A stretch of 64,000 bases of DNA from JAMOAW01 sp039908535 (GTDB lineage Bacteria > Pseudomonadota > Magnetococcia > Magnetococcales > JADFZT01), in assembly GCA_039908535.1 (NCBI GenBank), contig JAMOAW010000023.1:42533-106532 (forward strand), given 5' to 3'. Of this stretch, positions 1 to 8,420 are shown piece after piece. The stretch's first letter is position 1; each line of letters starts with the position of its first letter. Below the pieces are notes generated by a model. That model was not told where the DNA came from, did not search any database, and was given only the letters and a program-made list of their open reading frames with translations. Position numbers and translations under genes: made by a program.

Positions 1-655
1 CAAATAGTTTGGGGGGAGAGTCTGGAGCCTTGCCAGTGGTGCGAATTTGTTGCAGCATATTATGATAGCTTACTTTATCTATATCCTCATTGGAAATGAG
101 AACCTCAAAATGTTTTCCTAAAAGATCTTTAACCTGATACCCAAGCTTTTCAATAGACTCATTGAGAAAAATAAATTTCCCCTCTTTATCCAGTCGATAA
201 ATAATATCAGGAACAGTGCGAACAAACTGGCTTTCAACCAAGGCTTCGGTGTTAAAGCGCATGCGGTGGGAAAAAATTCGTAATAAATTAAAAACAAATT
301 CATTGGAAGCCGAGAGAATCTTTTGCAATGATTGTTTGTCTATGACCAAAAGCCGTGACTTGGTTTGGGACAGTACATAAGCAGAGGCATTCTTTTCGTC
401 GATAATGGACAATTCACCAATACAGCTCCCTTTAACCATGGTGGCAATGGAAGGGGTGGAGAGATCTTTGAGATGAACGGTGAGTTCTCCCTCTAAAACC
501 TGGAAAAAAGAGTAATTTGGGTTTTGCGGCTTAAGTAAAATTTCCCCTGGTTCTAGGGTCCGAATCGGACAACGTTCCAAAATATTCTGAACGGTTGCAT
601 ACGGAATATTTTGAAAAACTATCAGATCCGTAAACGATTCACCTGTGTATAGCAT
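1..655 (-). CDS. cNMP-binding / PAS domain protein, 3' end outside window
   Basis: The reading frame starts at an ATG (653-655, complement) and stays open to the window edge, so about 218 residues are seen and the C-terminus is missing. Residues about 15-130 look like a cyclic-nucleotide-binding (Crp-like) domain: an LEPGEILL-type strand, a GELTV turn, a G-x-C-I-G-E-L-S-I-I-D phosphate-binding cassette and a SRLLVID strand. A PAS domain follows from about residue 150, with FVRTVPDIIYRLD and a KEGKFIFLNES core. Such proteins usually continue into a GGDEF, EAL or histidine-kinase output, but the output here is off the window. The cassette lacks the conserved Arg that binds cAMP phosphate in Crp, so the ligand is unknown. 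The gene starts 30 bp after trmB and is probably co-transcribed with it. Confidence 0.75.
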   Translation of the reverse strand, partial: MLYTGESFTDLIVFQNIPYATVQNILERCPIRTLEPGEILLKPQNPNYSFFQVLEGELTVHLKDLSTPSIATMVKGSCIGELSIIDEKNASAYVLSQTKSRLLVIDKQSLQKILSASNEFVFNLLRIFSHRMRFNTEALVESQFVRTVPDIIYRLDKEGKFIFLNESIEKLGYQVKDLLGKHFEVLISNEDIDKVSYHNMLQQIRTTGKAPDSPPKLF

Positions 656-685
656 GGGAATTTCCAATGATATGTCAAATTTAAG

Positions 686-1378
686 TTATAAAGGATTCAC
701 TCTGCAAAAAGCCAAATAAAATGTGGGTCGACCTGCGGCAAGCCCTTTTTCTTGGAAACGGGTGGGGATCCAATCCTTGGGTTGTTCGGCAAATTGGCCT
801 AAGGGGGCTAAATTTGTAAATGCCTCATGGGCTTGTAATAAATCTAACATCCACTGCGCATATTCGGCCCAATCGGTCGCCAGTTGCAAGTGACCCGCAG
901 GAGACATTCGACTGGCCAATAGGTCTAAAAAATCTTTTTGGATTAAACGCCGTTTTTGGTGGCGTTTTTTGGGCCAAGGGTCGGGAAAATGGATGATTAC
1001 TTGATCTAGGCTAGAGGGGGGAATGCGTTCGGCCAAAACCAGTTGTGCCGCATCGGTCAACACGGCGACATTGTTTAGATTGTTGGCTTCTACTTTACGA
1101 ATTAATCCCGCCACCCCCTCCAAAAAAGGGTCCACACCGATAAATCGATCCTGGGGATGTTGCATCGCCTGCCAGATCAAATATTGACCATTTCCAGAAC
1201 CAATCTCTAAAATTAATCGTCCGGTCGTTGATGTGCCACCCAAAAGTTTCCATAACTCCTGGCGCGTTTGGGTAGGGATGATTTTGTTTTGATAAAAAGG
1301 TAATCGTTCTTGCAGCCAAGAGAGCTCTTGTGGCTTTAACCGTCCTTTTTTACGGCCATAAAGTCTAACGATTTCCAC
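686..1378 (-). CDS. trmB: tRNA (guanine-N7-)-methyltransferase TrmB
   Basis: 230 residues, a normal length for TrmB, which uses SAM to make m7G46 in the variable loop of tRNA. The SAM-binding glycine motif EIGSGNGQ, the following GVDPF segment and the family signature HFPDPWPKKRHQKRRL are all present, and the C-terminal ATDWAEYA segment and a TRFQEKG motif match the family. The start is GTG at 1376-1378 (complement), preceded by AAAGG at short spacing. It overlaps the end of the upstream cytochrome b561-like gene by 14 bp, so translation of the two is probably coupled. The name is secure from motifs. Confidence 0.95.
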   Translation of the reverse strand: MEIVRLYGRKKGRLKPQELSWLQERLPFYQNKIIPTQTRQELWKLLGGTSTTGRLILEIGSGNGQYLIWQAMQHPQDRFIGVDPFLEGVAGLIRKVEANNLNNVAVLTDAAQLVLAERIPPSSLDQVIIHFPDPWPKKRHQKRRLIQKDFLDLLASRMSPAGHLQLATDWAEYAQWMLDLLQAHEAFTNLAPLGQFAEQPKDWIPTRFQEKGLAAGRPTFYLAFCRVNPL

Positions 1379-1991
1379 TGGTAACCTTTTCTATCTGTGC
1401 GTTTTGTTCGTCTGCTTTTTCCCATACTCTTAACATGATACGCATACTGCCGTGACCAGAGAGTTGATGGAGAATACCCATGCTGGCATGAACGATAAGA
1501 TATAACCAGAGTAAAGAGCCAAAAATCTCATGGAGCTCTTTGACATCATGTACCCATCCGGGCATCGTGCCATGATCGGTTATGCCAAAAAATAAAATTG
1601 TGCCTGTTGCCCCCAATAGGGTCGCGGCACTCAGGCCAACTCCTTGAATGGAGCTGGCGAGTGGGCTGGGTTGGTTGGTATCGGGTAGCGTAAATTGGCG
1701 TATATGGGACCAATAGCGTTGAATGTCTCTCAAAATGTCCCCGTATCGTGACCAAGTAAACCATGGGAATAACAATCCTGGTGCAACCTTGCCTTGGCGT
1801 ATCAAAACCCAAACCCAATTCACTACCAGTACACCCAGTAGGATTAACCCCAATGTTTCATGCATTTCAAAAAAAATATCCCCAGGTCGGCCTGGTTTTG
1901 GGTGAATCATGATCAAACTCACGCCCATTTGCCCAAAAATGCCAGTGGCGATGAAAAGGTGCAATAGACGAGTAAAACGATCGTAGAGCAT
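1365..1991 (-). CDS. cytochrome b561-like membrane protein
   Basis: 208 residues with four hydrophobic segments (about residues 8-30, 45-65, 118-140 and 155-175), the layout of the bacterial cytochrome b561 (CybB/YodB) and dihaem cytochrome b family. Candidate haem-ligand histidines lie in the helices: His11 (RLLHLFIA), His44 (EMHETLG), and His residues in ELHEIFG and IVHASMGILHQ. The family moves electrons between quinol and periplasmic acceptors or superoxide. There is no partner cytochrome c next to it, so the acceptor is unknown. The ATG at 1989-1991 (complement) has AAAAAGG upstream. It is the first gene of the unit with trmB and the cNMP/PAS gene. Confidence 0.8.
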   Translation of the reverse strand: MLYDRFTRLLHLFIATGIFGQMGVSLIMIHPKPGRPGDIFFEMHETLGLILLGVLVVNWVWVLIRQGKVAPGLLFPWFTWSRYGDILRDIQRYWSHIRQFTLPDTNQPSPLASSIQGVGLSAATLLGATGTILFFGITDHGTMPGWVHDVKELHEIFGSLLWLYLIVHASMGILHQLSGHGSMRIMLRVWEKADEQNAQIEKVTSGNR

Positions 1992-2129
1992 GGTTGACCT
2001 TTTTATTTTTAAGAAGGGTATTTATAGTATAAATTATACATAAAATATAAATTAAAAGAAAGAAAAATTGAATGCAAGCAAAAGCATGGTTTTTGTTTAT
2101 TCTGAATAGAATACCCTTTTAGAAAAAAA

Positions 2130-2246
2130 GTCAAAGACAAAACCCTGGGGGATGAATCCCCCAGACCCCCTCTTTTTTTTAAGAATTAAAAAAAAAGGGT
2201 GGGGTATTGGGGGGCGGTTCTCCGCCCCCTAAGGTCTTTGTTTTTA
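2130..2246. repeat. interspersed repeat family A
   Basis: One copy of the family-A repeat. A CTGGGGGATGAATCCCCCAG hairpin is followed by CCCCTC and a T-run, then an A/T stretch, then a GGGGGGCGG-TTCT-CCGCCCCC hairpin ending in AAGGTC. It fills the gap between the aldo-keto/GGDEF gene and the cytochrome b561-like gene. Stem plus T-run could act as a terminator for + strand transcripts. Confidence 0.85.
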
Positions 2247-2269
2247 TGACAGATGGCCCCAAAAAACGG

Positions 2270-4495
2270 TTAATCCCATAAATCTATTTCACTATCCTCT
2301 TGAACATCCGGTCCCGCTAGTTCTCCAGAGGCTACCAAATCTTGGTAGACTTGTACTTGGTTGCGACCATGGTTTTTGGCGTAATAAAGAGAGAGATCCG
2401 CCTTTTCAATCAATGTGGAAGGAATTTCGCTACAAGAGACCACAACCGAACCAATACTTACCGTGACTTGACCTACTTGCGGAAAGTCATATCGCTCCAC
2501 CATGCGTCGAAATCGCTCTAAAGCCGCATACCCCTCTTCAGGAGAGATGTCATTCAGTAAGGCAATAAACTCCTCGCCTCCAAAACGGAATAAAAAGTCG
2601 GTCAAGCGGAAACATTGTTCCATAATACGAGAAAAGAGTAAAAGAACTTCATCGCCAATTAAATGACCAAATTGGTCGTTGACTCGTTTAAAATGGTCAA
2701 TGTCAAATACGGCTAGAATAACCCCTTTTCCAGAGGTGTCATCAGCGCGTCGGCGTCCACCATCGTTGAGGGCAAGTAAAACACGATTGATTTTTGCGTC
2801 AAAAGATTGTCGATTAAGCAGCCCAGTTAAAGGATCCCGCTCTTTTTTATGGATCAGTGAGAGTTGATTCATAAAAATGCGGAGGAAAAAATTGGTGAGC
2901 CGTTTGACCCACGCCACATGTTCAGTACAATCAATAAGCAAAAAGCCGATAAATTTTTCAGAACGAACAGGTTCAATCACCCGAACCAACGAAGATTCCT
3001 GAGATAAAGTAAACACGCGCTCTTGTCCCAGTTTGAGACACTCCAACATCCCTTCGATCGTTTCTACCGGTTCTCCCTCTTTGCGGTTATTTAAGGGATT
3101 GAAAAGCAGCCAGTCGTTTCTTGTCAGTTGATTGTCACTCTCTTTCGAGCCCTTGCGGGCTTCGTAGAAGACAACATTGGAAACGGGAGCTAAAATAGCA
3201 ATATTACGGACCATGGCGCGAACCAAACCAACATCCTCTTCTTGGCTGGTCATCTCTACCAAAGCCCGACGTAAACGCAGATCCACCCGCAGAACATTGT
3301 CCATCGCCAAGTCTGAGGCTCCGGCTGGTAAATGTTCAAAGCAGGTTTTCCAACTCTCAGTGCTCGATAAACATTCATGTGCTAAACCCAAAAGGGCTGG
3401 GATGATCAATCCTTGCGGGCAGCGGGGTAAACAGCTGTTGCAACCATCACAGCTGTTGGCCTGGGCTCCCGGCACCCAATGGTCTTGTACGGACATCTGG
3501 GCATAACGATATCTGGCATATTCCACCATGTTCAGACAACGGGCTAAATGCAATAAACGCATAATTTCTGGAATATCAATGTGTTCTGGGCAAGGCGCAC
3601 ACTGGGTGCATTCGCCGCAACGCACAAAAGGCGAGAGCAACCCCTCTTGAAAAAGACGTAATGCCGCCGCTCGCTCGACATTGCCAAAATAGGGGGTGCC
3701 GTTTAAAGATTTTTTGTGTATGTCTATATGTTTTGGTTCGCTCATCCCAATGCACAGGGTATGGATATCGGGGTGGGAGAGCAACCAGCGTTCGTTAAAG
3801 TGAACAGGGTGCAAAGGTTCGGTCAGTCGCTTGAGTTTGCTGGGAGGATTGTACAACAACCCCCCTTTGTCGTTTGGGGAGAGAATCAAAACCCCCATGT
3901 TGCGGACTGCGGCATAATCAATGGCGGACTTATTCTTTTGGCGAAAAAAATGATAATGTAAATTAATAAATTCAAATCGATTTGTAGCAATAATCTCCAG
4001 GAGCACGGGCAATTGCCCGTGGGAAGAGAGCCCGATATGACCGATCAATCCCTCTTGTTTGGCCCTTTCTAAGCCAGCTAGCGGGCCATTGGGGGCAAGA
4101 CATTGTGCCAAAATTTCCAGCGTATTGATTCCATGTAGAGCAAAAAAATCGACGCGATCCACGGCCAGTCGGGTTAACGACTCCTCAAGACGAACCCGTA
4201 TTTGATCGCCACTCTTTGTTGGTATGGCTTTGGTCATGAGATGGTAGGAATTTTTTGGCTGTTTTAAATTTGCAAGTGTGGCACCGATGAGACGTTCGCT
4301 TTTGCCATAACCGTGTGCGGTTTCAATGAGGTTTATGCCTGCATCCAGGGCCGATTGAATGATTTGTCGGGCATTTTCCAGGCTGTCATCGGGAAGATGG
4401 TCATGGGGGGTATCCCAGCCATGTAAAAATCGCATGGTGCCCAGCGTAAAAACCGAGATGGGAATGCCTGTTTGGCCGAAAAGACGTTTTTCCAT
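2270..4495 (-). CDS. aldo-keto reductase / [4Fe-4S] / GGDEF diguanylate cyclase fusion
   Basis: 741 residues in three parts. Residues 1-290 are an aldo-keto reductase barrel: Tyr63 (HGYGKSE), Lys89 (LMTKA) and His121 (FALHG) stand at the catalytic Tyr, Lys and His positions, with Glu58 where Asp is usual. Residues 293-360 hold two cysteine clusters, Cys293-296-299-302 and Cys349-352-355-359 (CxxCxxCxxxCP), as in the iron-sulfur AKR subfamily (COG1453-like). After a linker that may be GAF-like (about 380-540), residues 556-715 are a GGDEF domain with GGEEF at 639-643 and an RxxD inhibitory site at Arg630/Asp633, so an active, product-inhibited c-di-GMP synthase is expected. Inference: redox state or carbonyl flux controls c-di-GMP. 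It starts 2 bp after nnr stops and is likely translationally coupled to it. Confidence 0.9.
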   Translation of the reverse strand: MEKRLFGQTGIPISVFTLGTMRFLHGWDTPHDHLPDDSLENARQIIQSALDAGINLIETAHGYGKSERLIGATLANLKQPKNSYHLMTKAIPTKSGDQIRVRLEESLTRLAVDRVDFFALHGINTLEILAQCLAPNGPLAGLERAKQEGLIGHIGLSSHGQLPVLLEIIATNRFEFINLHYHFFRQKNKSAIDYAAVRNMGVLILSPNDKGGLLYNPPSKLKRLTEPLHPVHFNERWLLSHPDIHTLCIGMSEPKHIDIHKKSLNGTPYFGNVERAAALRLFQEGLLSPFVRCGECTQCAPCPEHIDIPEIMRLLHLARCLNMVEYARYRYAQMSVQDHWVPGAQANSCDGCNSCLPRCPQGLIIPALLGLAHECLSSTESWKTCFEHLPAGASDLAMDNVLRVDLRLRRALVEMTSQEEDVGLVRAMVRNIAILAPVSNVVFYEARKGSKESDNQLTRNDWLLFNPLNNRKEGEPVETIEGMLECLKLGQERVFTLSQESSLVRVIEPVRSEKFIGFLLIDCTEHVAWVKRLTNFFLRIFMNQLSLIHKKERDPLTGLLNRQSFDAKINRVLLALNDGGRRRADDTSGKGVILAVFDIDHFKRVNDQFGHLIGDEVLLLFSRIMEQCFRLTDFLFRFGGEEFIALLNDISPEEGYAALERFRRMVERYDFPQVGQVTVSIGSVVVSCSEIPSTLIEKADLSLYYAKNHGRNQVQVYQDLVASGELAGPDVQEDSEIDLWD

Positions 4496-4497
4496 AG

Positions 4498-6060
4498 TTA
4501 TCCTAGACGCTGGCGCAAACGAAGCAGATAGGGGAGGAGATCGCTTGCGACTAATCCGATTTGACCCAATTTTTTAGCGGCAGCATCGGCCGCGGCACCA
4601 TGCAGCCAAACGCCACCACGAACCGCGCTGGCGACTGGCCAGCCACGAGTCAACAATCCCGCAATCATACCACACAGTAAATCGCCACTTCCACCTGAAG
4701 CCAGACAGGGGTTGCCAGTATCGTTGATCCAAGCTACCCCTTCAGGAGAAGCAATCACTGTACCAGCCCCTTTGAGGACAACCCAAACACCCCACTTTGC
4801 TGCGGCTTCAACCGTTGTTTCCAATCGGTTTTGCTGAATTTTTTGAATAGGGCAATTCATTAAACGGCCCATTTCGCCAGGGTGGGGTGTCAAAATCAGG
4901 GGGGTGTGTCGATCTCGGGCCCATTTTGTCAGCTCCATTTCCCCTTTTGCTGCTAAAAAATTGAGGGCATCGGCATCCAAAACCGTTGGCAGATCAAACA
5001 GGGTGAGTAAACTTTCTAAGGCCATTCCTGTCCCCTCTGCCATCCCCAGTCCTGGCCCCATAGCCATAGCTTGCGGCTTGATGCCACTTTTTTGCAAGGC
5101 TTGCACCGTTGTTAAACCATGCAAACCTCCCAGGGGATCCTCTGGGAGGGGATAAGTCATGGCCTCAATCAGTTGCGCCGCCACTTGCGGTTGAATTGAT
5201 GCCGGGGAGGCAACCGTCACCAAACCTGGTCCCATTCGCAACGCCCCTTGGGTGGTTAATAGGGCTGCACCCGCCTTGCCAGTGCCTCCGGCAACAATCA
5301 GAAGATGACCAAAGGTACCTTTGTGGGCATCTGTTGGCGTGGGTGGTATGACCAGATCATCGGGCAAGTTGCGCAAGACCCAATGTTCTGATCGTTCTAT
5401 ATAGTGGCATGGAATACCAATAGGAACAAGTATCATTTCACCGCACATCTGGGCACCTGGATATTGGCGATGGCCAATTTTTTCTGCGGCAAAGGTGACG
5501 GTCCAGTTGGCCTGTAAGGCGCACCCAAGAATATGACCAGAATCTGCCGATACCCCAGAAGGGATATCCACCGCCAAGAGGGGTTTTTTCGCTTGATTGA
5601 CCAGAGTAAAGGCCTCAGCCAGCAGCCCCGTTATGGGTTTGGAGAGACCAGTTCCAAAGATTGCATCAATCACAATATCTGTATGGCGCAGCGCGTCTAT
5701 TAATTTGGGGATGGAGTCAGAGGTGGTGATTTCATGGAGGGGACCGCCTAAATTGGTAAAAACACGTTGATGAATCAGGGCATCGCCTCGTATTTGGGCG
5801 GACTGGGCGAACAATAGCACTTGGACGTTGACCCCAGCTTGTAAAAGTCGCCGGGCGATGACAAATCCATCGCCGCCGTTGTTCCCGCGTCCGGCCAAGA
5901 TTAATACCCGTTTTTGGGTTAATTTGGGAATTTTATGCCAGAGGATCTCGACAACACCCGCACCGGCATTTTCCATCAACACCACGCCAGGGATTCCCAA
6001 CTCTTCAATGGTGCGTCGATCCGCCTCTTGCATCCAGGCACTGGTTAAAAGTCTGGCCAT
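4498..6060 (-). CDS. nnr: bifunctional NAD(P)HX epimerase / ADP- or ATP-dependent dehydratase
   Basis: 520 residues, the usual size of the fused YjeF_N-YjeF_C repair enzyme that restores hydrated NADH and NADPH. The N-terminal half carries the epimerase motifs (LMENAG, GRGNNGGDGF near residues 57-66, DAIFGTGL, VDIPSGVSADSG). The C-terminal half carries the ribokinase-like dehydratase motifs (GTFGHLLIVAGG, GPGLG, LDADALN, LTPHPGEMGRL and the GSGDLLCGMIAG site). GGGGGAA precedes the ATG at 6058-6060 (complement). Its immediate neighbour is the AKR/GGDEF fusion, and both deal with nicotinamide cofactors, a plausible reason for the pairing. Confidence 0.95.
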   Translation of the reverse strand: MARLLTSAWMQEADRRTIEELGIPGVVLMENAGAGVVEILWHKIPKLTQKRVLILAGRGNNGGDGFVIARRLLQAGVNVQVLLFAQSAQIRGDALIHQRVFTNLGGPLHEITTSDSIPKLIDALRHTDIVIDAIFGTGLSKPITGLLAEAFTLVNQAKKPLLAVDIPSGVSADSGHILGCALQANWTVTFAAEKIGHRQYPGAQMCGEMILVPIGIPCHYIERSEHWVLRNLPDDLVIPPTPTDAHKGTFGHLLIVAGGTGKAGAALLTTQGALRMGPGLVTVASPASIQPQVAAQLIEAMTYPLPEDPLGGLHGLTTVQALQKSGIKPQAMAMGPGLGMAEGTGMALESLLTLFDLPTVLDADALNFLAAKGEMELTKWARDRHTPLILTPHPGEMGRLMNCPIQKIQQNRLETTVEAAAKWGVWVVLKGAGTVIASPEGVAWINDTGNPCLASGGSGDLLCGMIAGLLTRGWPVASAVRGGVWLHGAAADAAAKKLGQIGLVASDLLPYLLRLRQRLG

Positions 6061-6151
6061 TTTTCCCCCATTGCGTCATTCTTTTCTATCTTAAGAAGCA
6101 TTTTAGGATATGATATTAACATTTTTTGCAACCTAACAAAGGTTCTTTGAT

Positions 6152-7060
6152 ATGAAAATTATCGAAATTAAGGCGTTGAGTAAAAAATATTTTGCCAAGA
6201 CCGTTGTGGATAACATCTATTTTCATGTTTCTCAAGGGGAATGTTTTGGTATTCTCGGACCAAACGGGGCGGGAAAATCCACCACGTTGCGTATGATCAT
6301 CGGTTTAACTCCGATTGATTGTGGAGAACTTATGGTTTTTGGTCTTCCGATGTATTCAGAACAGACCGAGGTATTCCAGCGACTTGGGGTGGTGGCCCAG
6401 GAGGATGGCTTGGATATGGATTTGAGCGTTTTGGAAAATTTGCGGGTGCATGGCGATTATTTTAGGATACCCAAGGCCCTACTCCAAGAGCGTGTGGTCT
6501 ACCTGCTGGAGTTTGCCCAACTTACCCGCCAGTCCGATCATTCTGTGCGTTCTCTCTCTGGAGGCATGCAACGACGTTTGGCCATAGCGCGGGCTTTGAT
6601 TGCCAAACCCGATTTGCTCGTCCTTGACGAACCCACCACCGGCCTAGACCCTCAAGCCCGGCACCTCATTTGGCAACGTCTGCGCCTGCTGCGGGAGTCT
6701 GGTGTGACCCTATTATTGACCACTCATTATATGGAAGAGGCGGCCAGATTGTGTGACCGTCTCCTGGTTTTGGATCAAGGCCGCATTTTGGCCATGGACT
6801 CTCCAAGGGCCTTGATTGCTCAACATGTCGAACCCGAAGTCATTGAAATTCGCAGCCAGGAGATGGCTCTAGATAGGGATCAATTCCAAGAGTTGCCAGG
6901 ACGCGTCGAATCTGTTGGTGATATCGTCTATTGTTATACGGATCGCCCTTGTGCCGTTTTAGAACGATTACAAGGCCGCCACGATTTAATCTTTCTCCAT
7001 CGACCAGCGAACCTAGAAGATGTGTTTTTAAAATTGACTGGTCGGGAGTTGCGGGATTGA
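6152..7060 (+). CDS. ABC transporter ATP-binding protein (NodI/drug-export type), orphan
   Basis: 302 residues. Walker A GPNGAGKST, Q-loop VAQEDGLD, signature LSGGMQRR, Walker B LLVLDEPT and the H-loop TTHYMEE are intact, so ATPase activity is expected. The C-terminal extension ending NLEDVFLKLTGRELRD is typical of NodI/NatA-like exporters of the ABC-2 type. These normally have a membrane permease gene directly downstream; here a family-A repeat and an opposite-strand nuclease gene follow, and no ABC-2 permease is in the window. AAAGG precedes the ATG. Either the permease was lost or the ATPase works with one encoded elsewhere. Confidence 0.88.
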   Translation: MKIIEIKALSKKYFAKTVVDNIYFHVSQGECFGILGPNGAGKSTTLRMIIGLTPIDCGELMVFGLPMYSEQTEVFQRLGVVAQEDGLDMDLSVLENLRVHGDYFRIPKALLQERVVYLLEFAQLTRQSDHSVRSLSGGMQRRLAIARALIAKPDLLVLDEPTTGLDPQARHLIWQRLRLLRESGVTLLLTTHYMEEAARLCDRLLVLDQGRILAMDSPRALIAQHVEPEVIEIRSQEMALDRDQFQELPGRVESVGDIVYCYTDRPCAVLERLQGRHDLIFLHRPANLEDVFLKLTGRELRD

Positions 7061-7100
7061 GGAAGGGGGTAGATTTCAAATTTTCAGATGTGTTGGTGAT

Positions 7101-7232
7101 GGAAAAATAAAAATTAAGACCTTGGGGGGCGGAGAACCGCCCCCCAATCCCCCCACCCTTTTTTTTTAATTTTTAAAAAAAAAGAGGGGGTCTGGGGGAT
7201 TCATCCCCCAGGGTTTTGATTTTAATTTATAT
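7101..7232. repeat. interspersed repeat family A
   Basis: Full copy in the opposite orientation to the one at 2.1 kb: GGAAAAATAAAAATT, the GGGGGGCGGAGAACCGCCCCCC hairpin, a C-rich stretch and T-run, then CTGGGGGATTCATCCCCCAG and GGTTTTGATTTT. It sits between the convergent ABC ATPase and nuclease genes and could end transcription from either side. Confidence 0.85.
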
Positions 7233-7251
7233 TTTCCATACGGACGTGCGA

Positions 7252-8190
7252 TCATACGGTGAACACATCTTCCAATGAATTGGCAAAAAGAAGCTTTTTA
7301 CTCCACCTTCCAAGAAGTTCTCTATCCGCTTTCTTGATTTTTTCCGTCACTGACTGGGCAACTGGACCAAATTTATACTCAAGCAACTCAAGTAGTAGTG
7401 CCACTTCACCCTCCTGGCGGCCCTCCTGGCGGCCCTCCTGGCGGCCCTCCAGTTTGCCAAAACCATAGGTGGATTCTACCATGCTGGCTTGATAATGCAG
7501 ATCCTCCTTATAAAATTCATAAGAGAGTCGTTCAGGTTTGGGAAGTTTTAAAATATCGAGTTGTTCCTTGGCTTTCATAAGGCCACGAGCGGTAAAATCT
7601 TCTCGAATCTCCTCATTTTTAAGAAAATAGATCCATTCATCTAACGTATCTCGTGCGATATTGTTAAAATTATTAACCTTAATCAGATAATATTCAGGGA
7701 AGAGGGCAGGTATCGAGTCGCGATGAAACATGGCCTTTTGACCGGCACTGAGGTTTAACTCATCGTTGGTATGTAAGCCTTTAAAAATGGTTGAGCCTCG
7801 ATAAATATAATCACTACCCTGTCCTAAGTCGAAATAGAGAATGCTCACAGAGATCGCCTTCACAATACGAGAGTAGGGTTCTCCTTCTGCAAGATGTTCG
7901 GTAATGACTTTGGCCGTACCAAACAAAAGACGTTGCAAATAATCCATTTCCCGTTCGTACTGAATTTCAATGAGAATCACTTCATCTTGATTATTCCTTA
8001 CTTTGAGATCCACTTTGTTTTGTTTGTCACGAAGGAAATTTTTGTTGCTTTCGCTTTCTAAAACCTCCAGGATAGATACCTCCTCTTTGAGAAGTTCGCT
8101 TAAGAAACCTTCCAATATTTCAAAGTTGGCTTTACTGCGCAAAAGTCGTTTTAGGGCCCAATCAAAGCTGATTAACTGACGTTGTTTCAT
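7252..8190 (-). CDS. Rpn/PDDEXK-family putative nuclease
   Basis: 312 residues from the ATG at 8188-8190 (complement), chosen because a longer frame begins inside an inserted repeat. The pattern SFDWALKRLLRSKANFEILEGFLSELLKE at the N-terminus, then KVDLKVRNNQDEVILIEIQYE, is that of the Rpn / PD-(D/E)XK transposase-like family; Asp, Glu and Gln of the core are present (VDLKV...ILIEIQ). Near the C-terminus a 12-bp unit (CCCTCCTGGCGG on the + strand, 7409-7450, 3.5 copies) encodes the EGRQ repeats often seen in this family. Members promote recombination or act in self-resistance; the role here is not known. A family-B repeat end lies 27 nt upstream of the start. Confidence 0.8.
   Translation of the reverse strand: MKQRQLISFDWALKRLLRSKANFEILEGFLSELLKEEVSILEVLESESNKNFLRDKQNKVDLKVRNNQDEVILIEIQYEREMDYLQRLLFGTAKVITEHLAEGEPYSRIVKAISVSILYFDLGQGSDYIYRGSTIFKGLHTNDELNLSAGQKAMFHRDSIPALFPEYYLIKVNNFNNIARDTLDEWIYFLKNEEIREDFTARGLMKAKEQLDILKLPKPERLSYEFYKEDLHYQASMVESTYGFGKLEGRQEGRQEGRQEGEVALLLELLEYKFGPVAQSVTEKIKKADRELLGRWSKKLLFANSLEDVFTV
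7409..7450 (-). repeat. 12-bp coding tandem repeat (EGRQ)
   Basis: Three and a half perfect copies of CCCTCCTGGCGG, read on the minus strand as Glu-Gly-Arg-Gln repeats inside the Rpn-family gene. A 12-bp unit keeps frame whatever its copy number, so length can vary between strains without breaking the gene. Confidence 0.9.
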
Positions 8191-8217
8191 TTTTTGTGTG
8201 ACCTCTGAAAAAAAGAT

Positions 8218-8401
8218 GTAACCGTTCAGATAAAAAAAATCAAAAACAAGACCTTGGGGGATTGCATCCCCCAACCCCCCCTGCTATTTGAAGAAAGCAA
8301 AACCGAATTCAAAAGCAAAAGCAAAGTCAAAAGCAAAGTCAAAAACAAAACCCTGGGGGCAATCCCCCAGACCCCTTTTTTTTTAATAGATGAACGGTTA
8401 C
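8218..8401. repeat. interspersed repeat family B with terminal inverted repeats
   Basis: A complete 184-bp element bounded by GTAACCGTTCA (8218-8228) and TGAACGGTTAC (8391-8401), an 11-bp perfect inverted repeat. Inside are the TTGGGGGATTGCATCCCCCAA hairpin, CCCCCTGCTATTTGAAG, a run of AAAAGCAAAGTCAAA units and the CTGGGGGCAATCCCCCAG hairpin with a T-run. It has no coding capacity and resembles a MITE. Confidence 0.85.
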
Positions 8402-8420
8402 TGGACAAAATCCAGGCGCA

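Noticed and set aside
2130..2246. Protein-coding potential of the family-A repeats
   Set aside because: Frames through the copies shift between units and contain stops; no conserved protein emerges.
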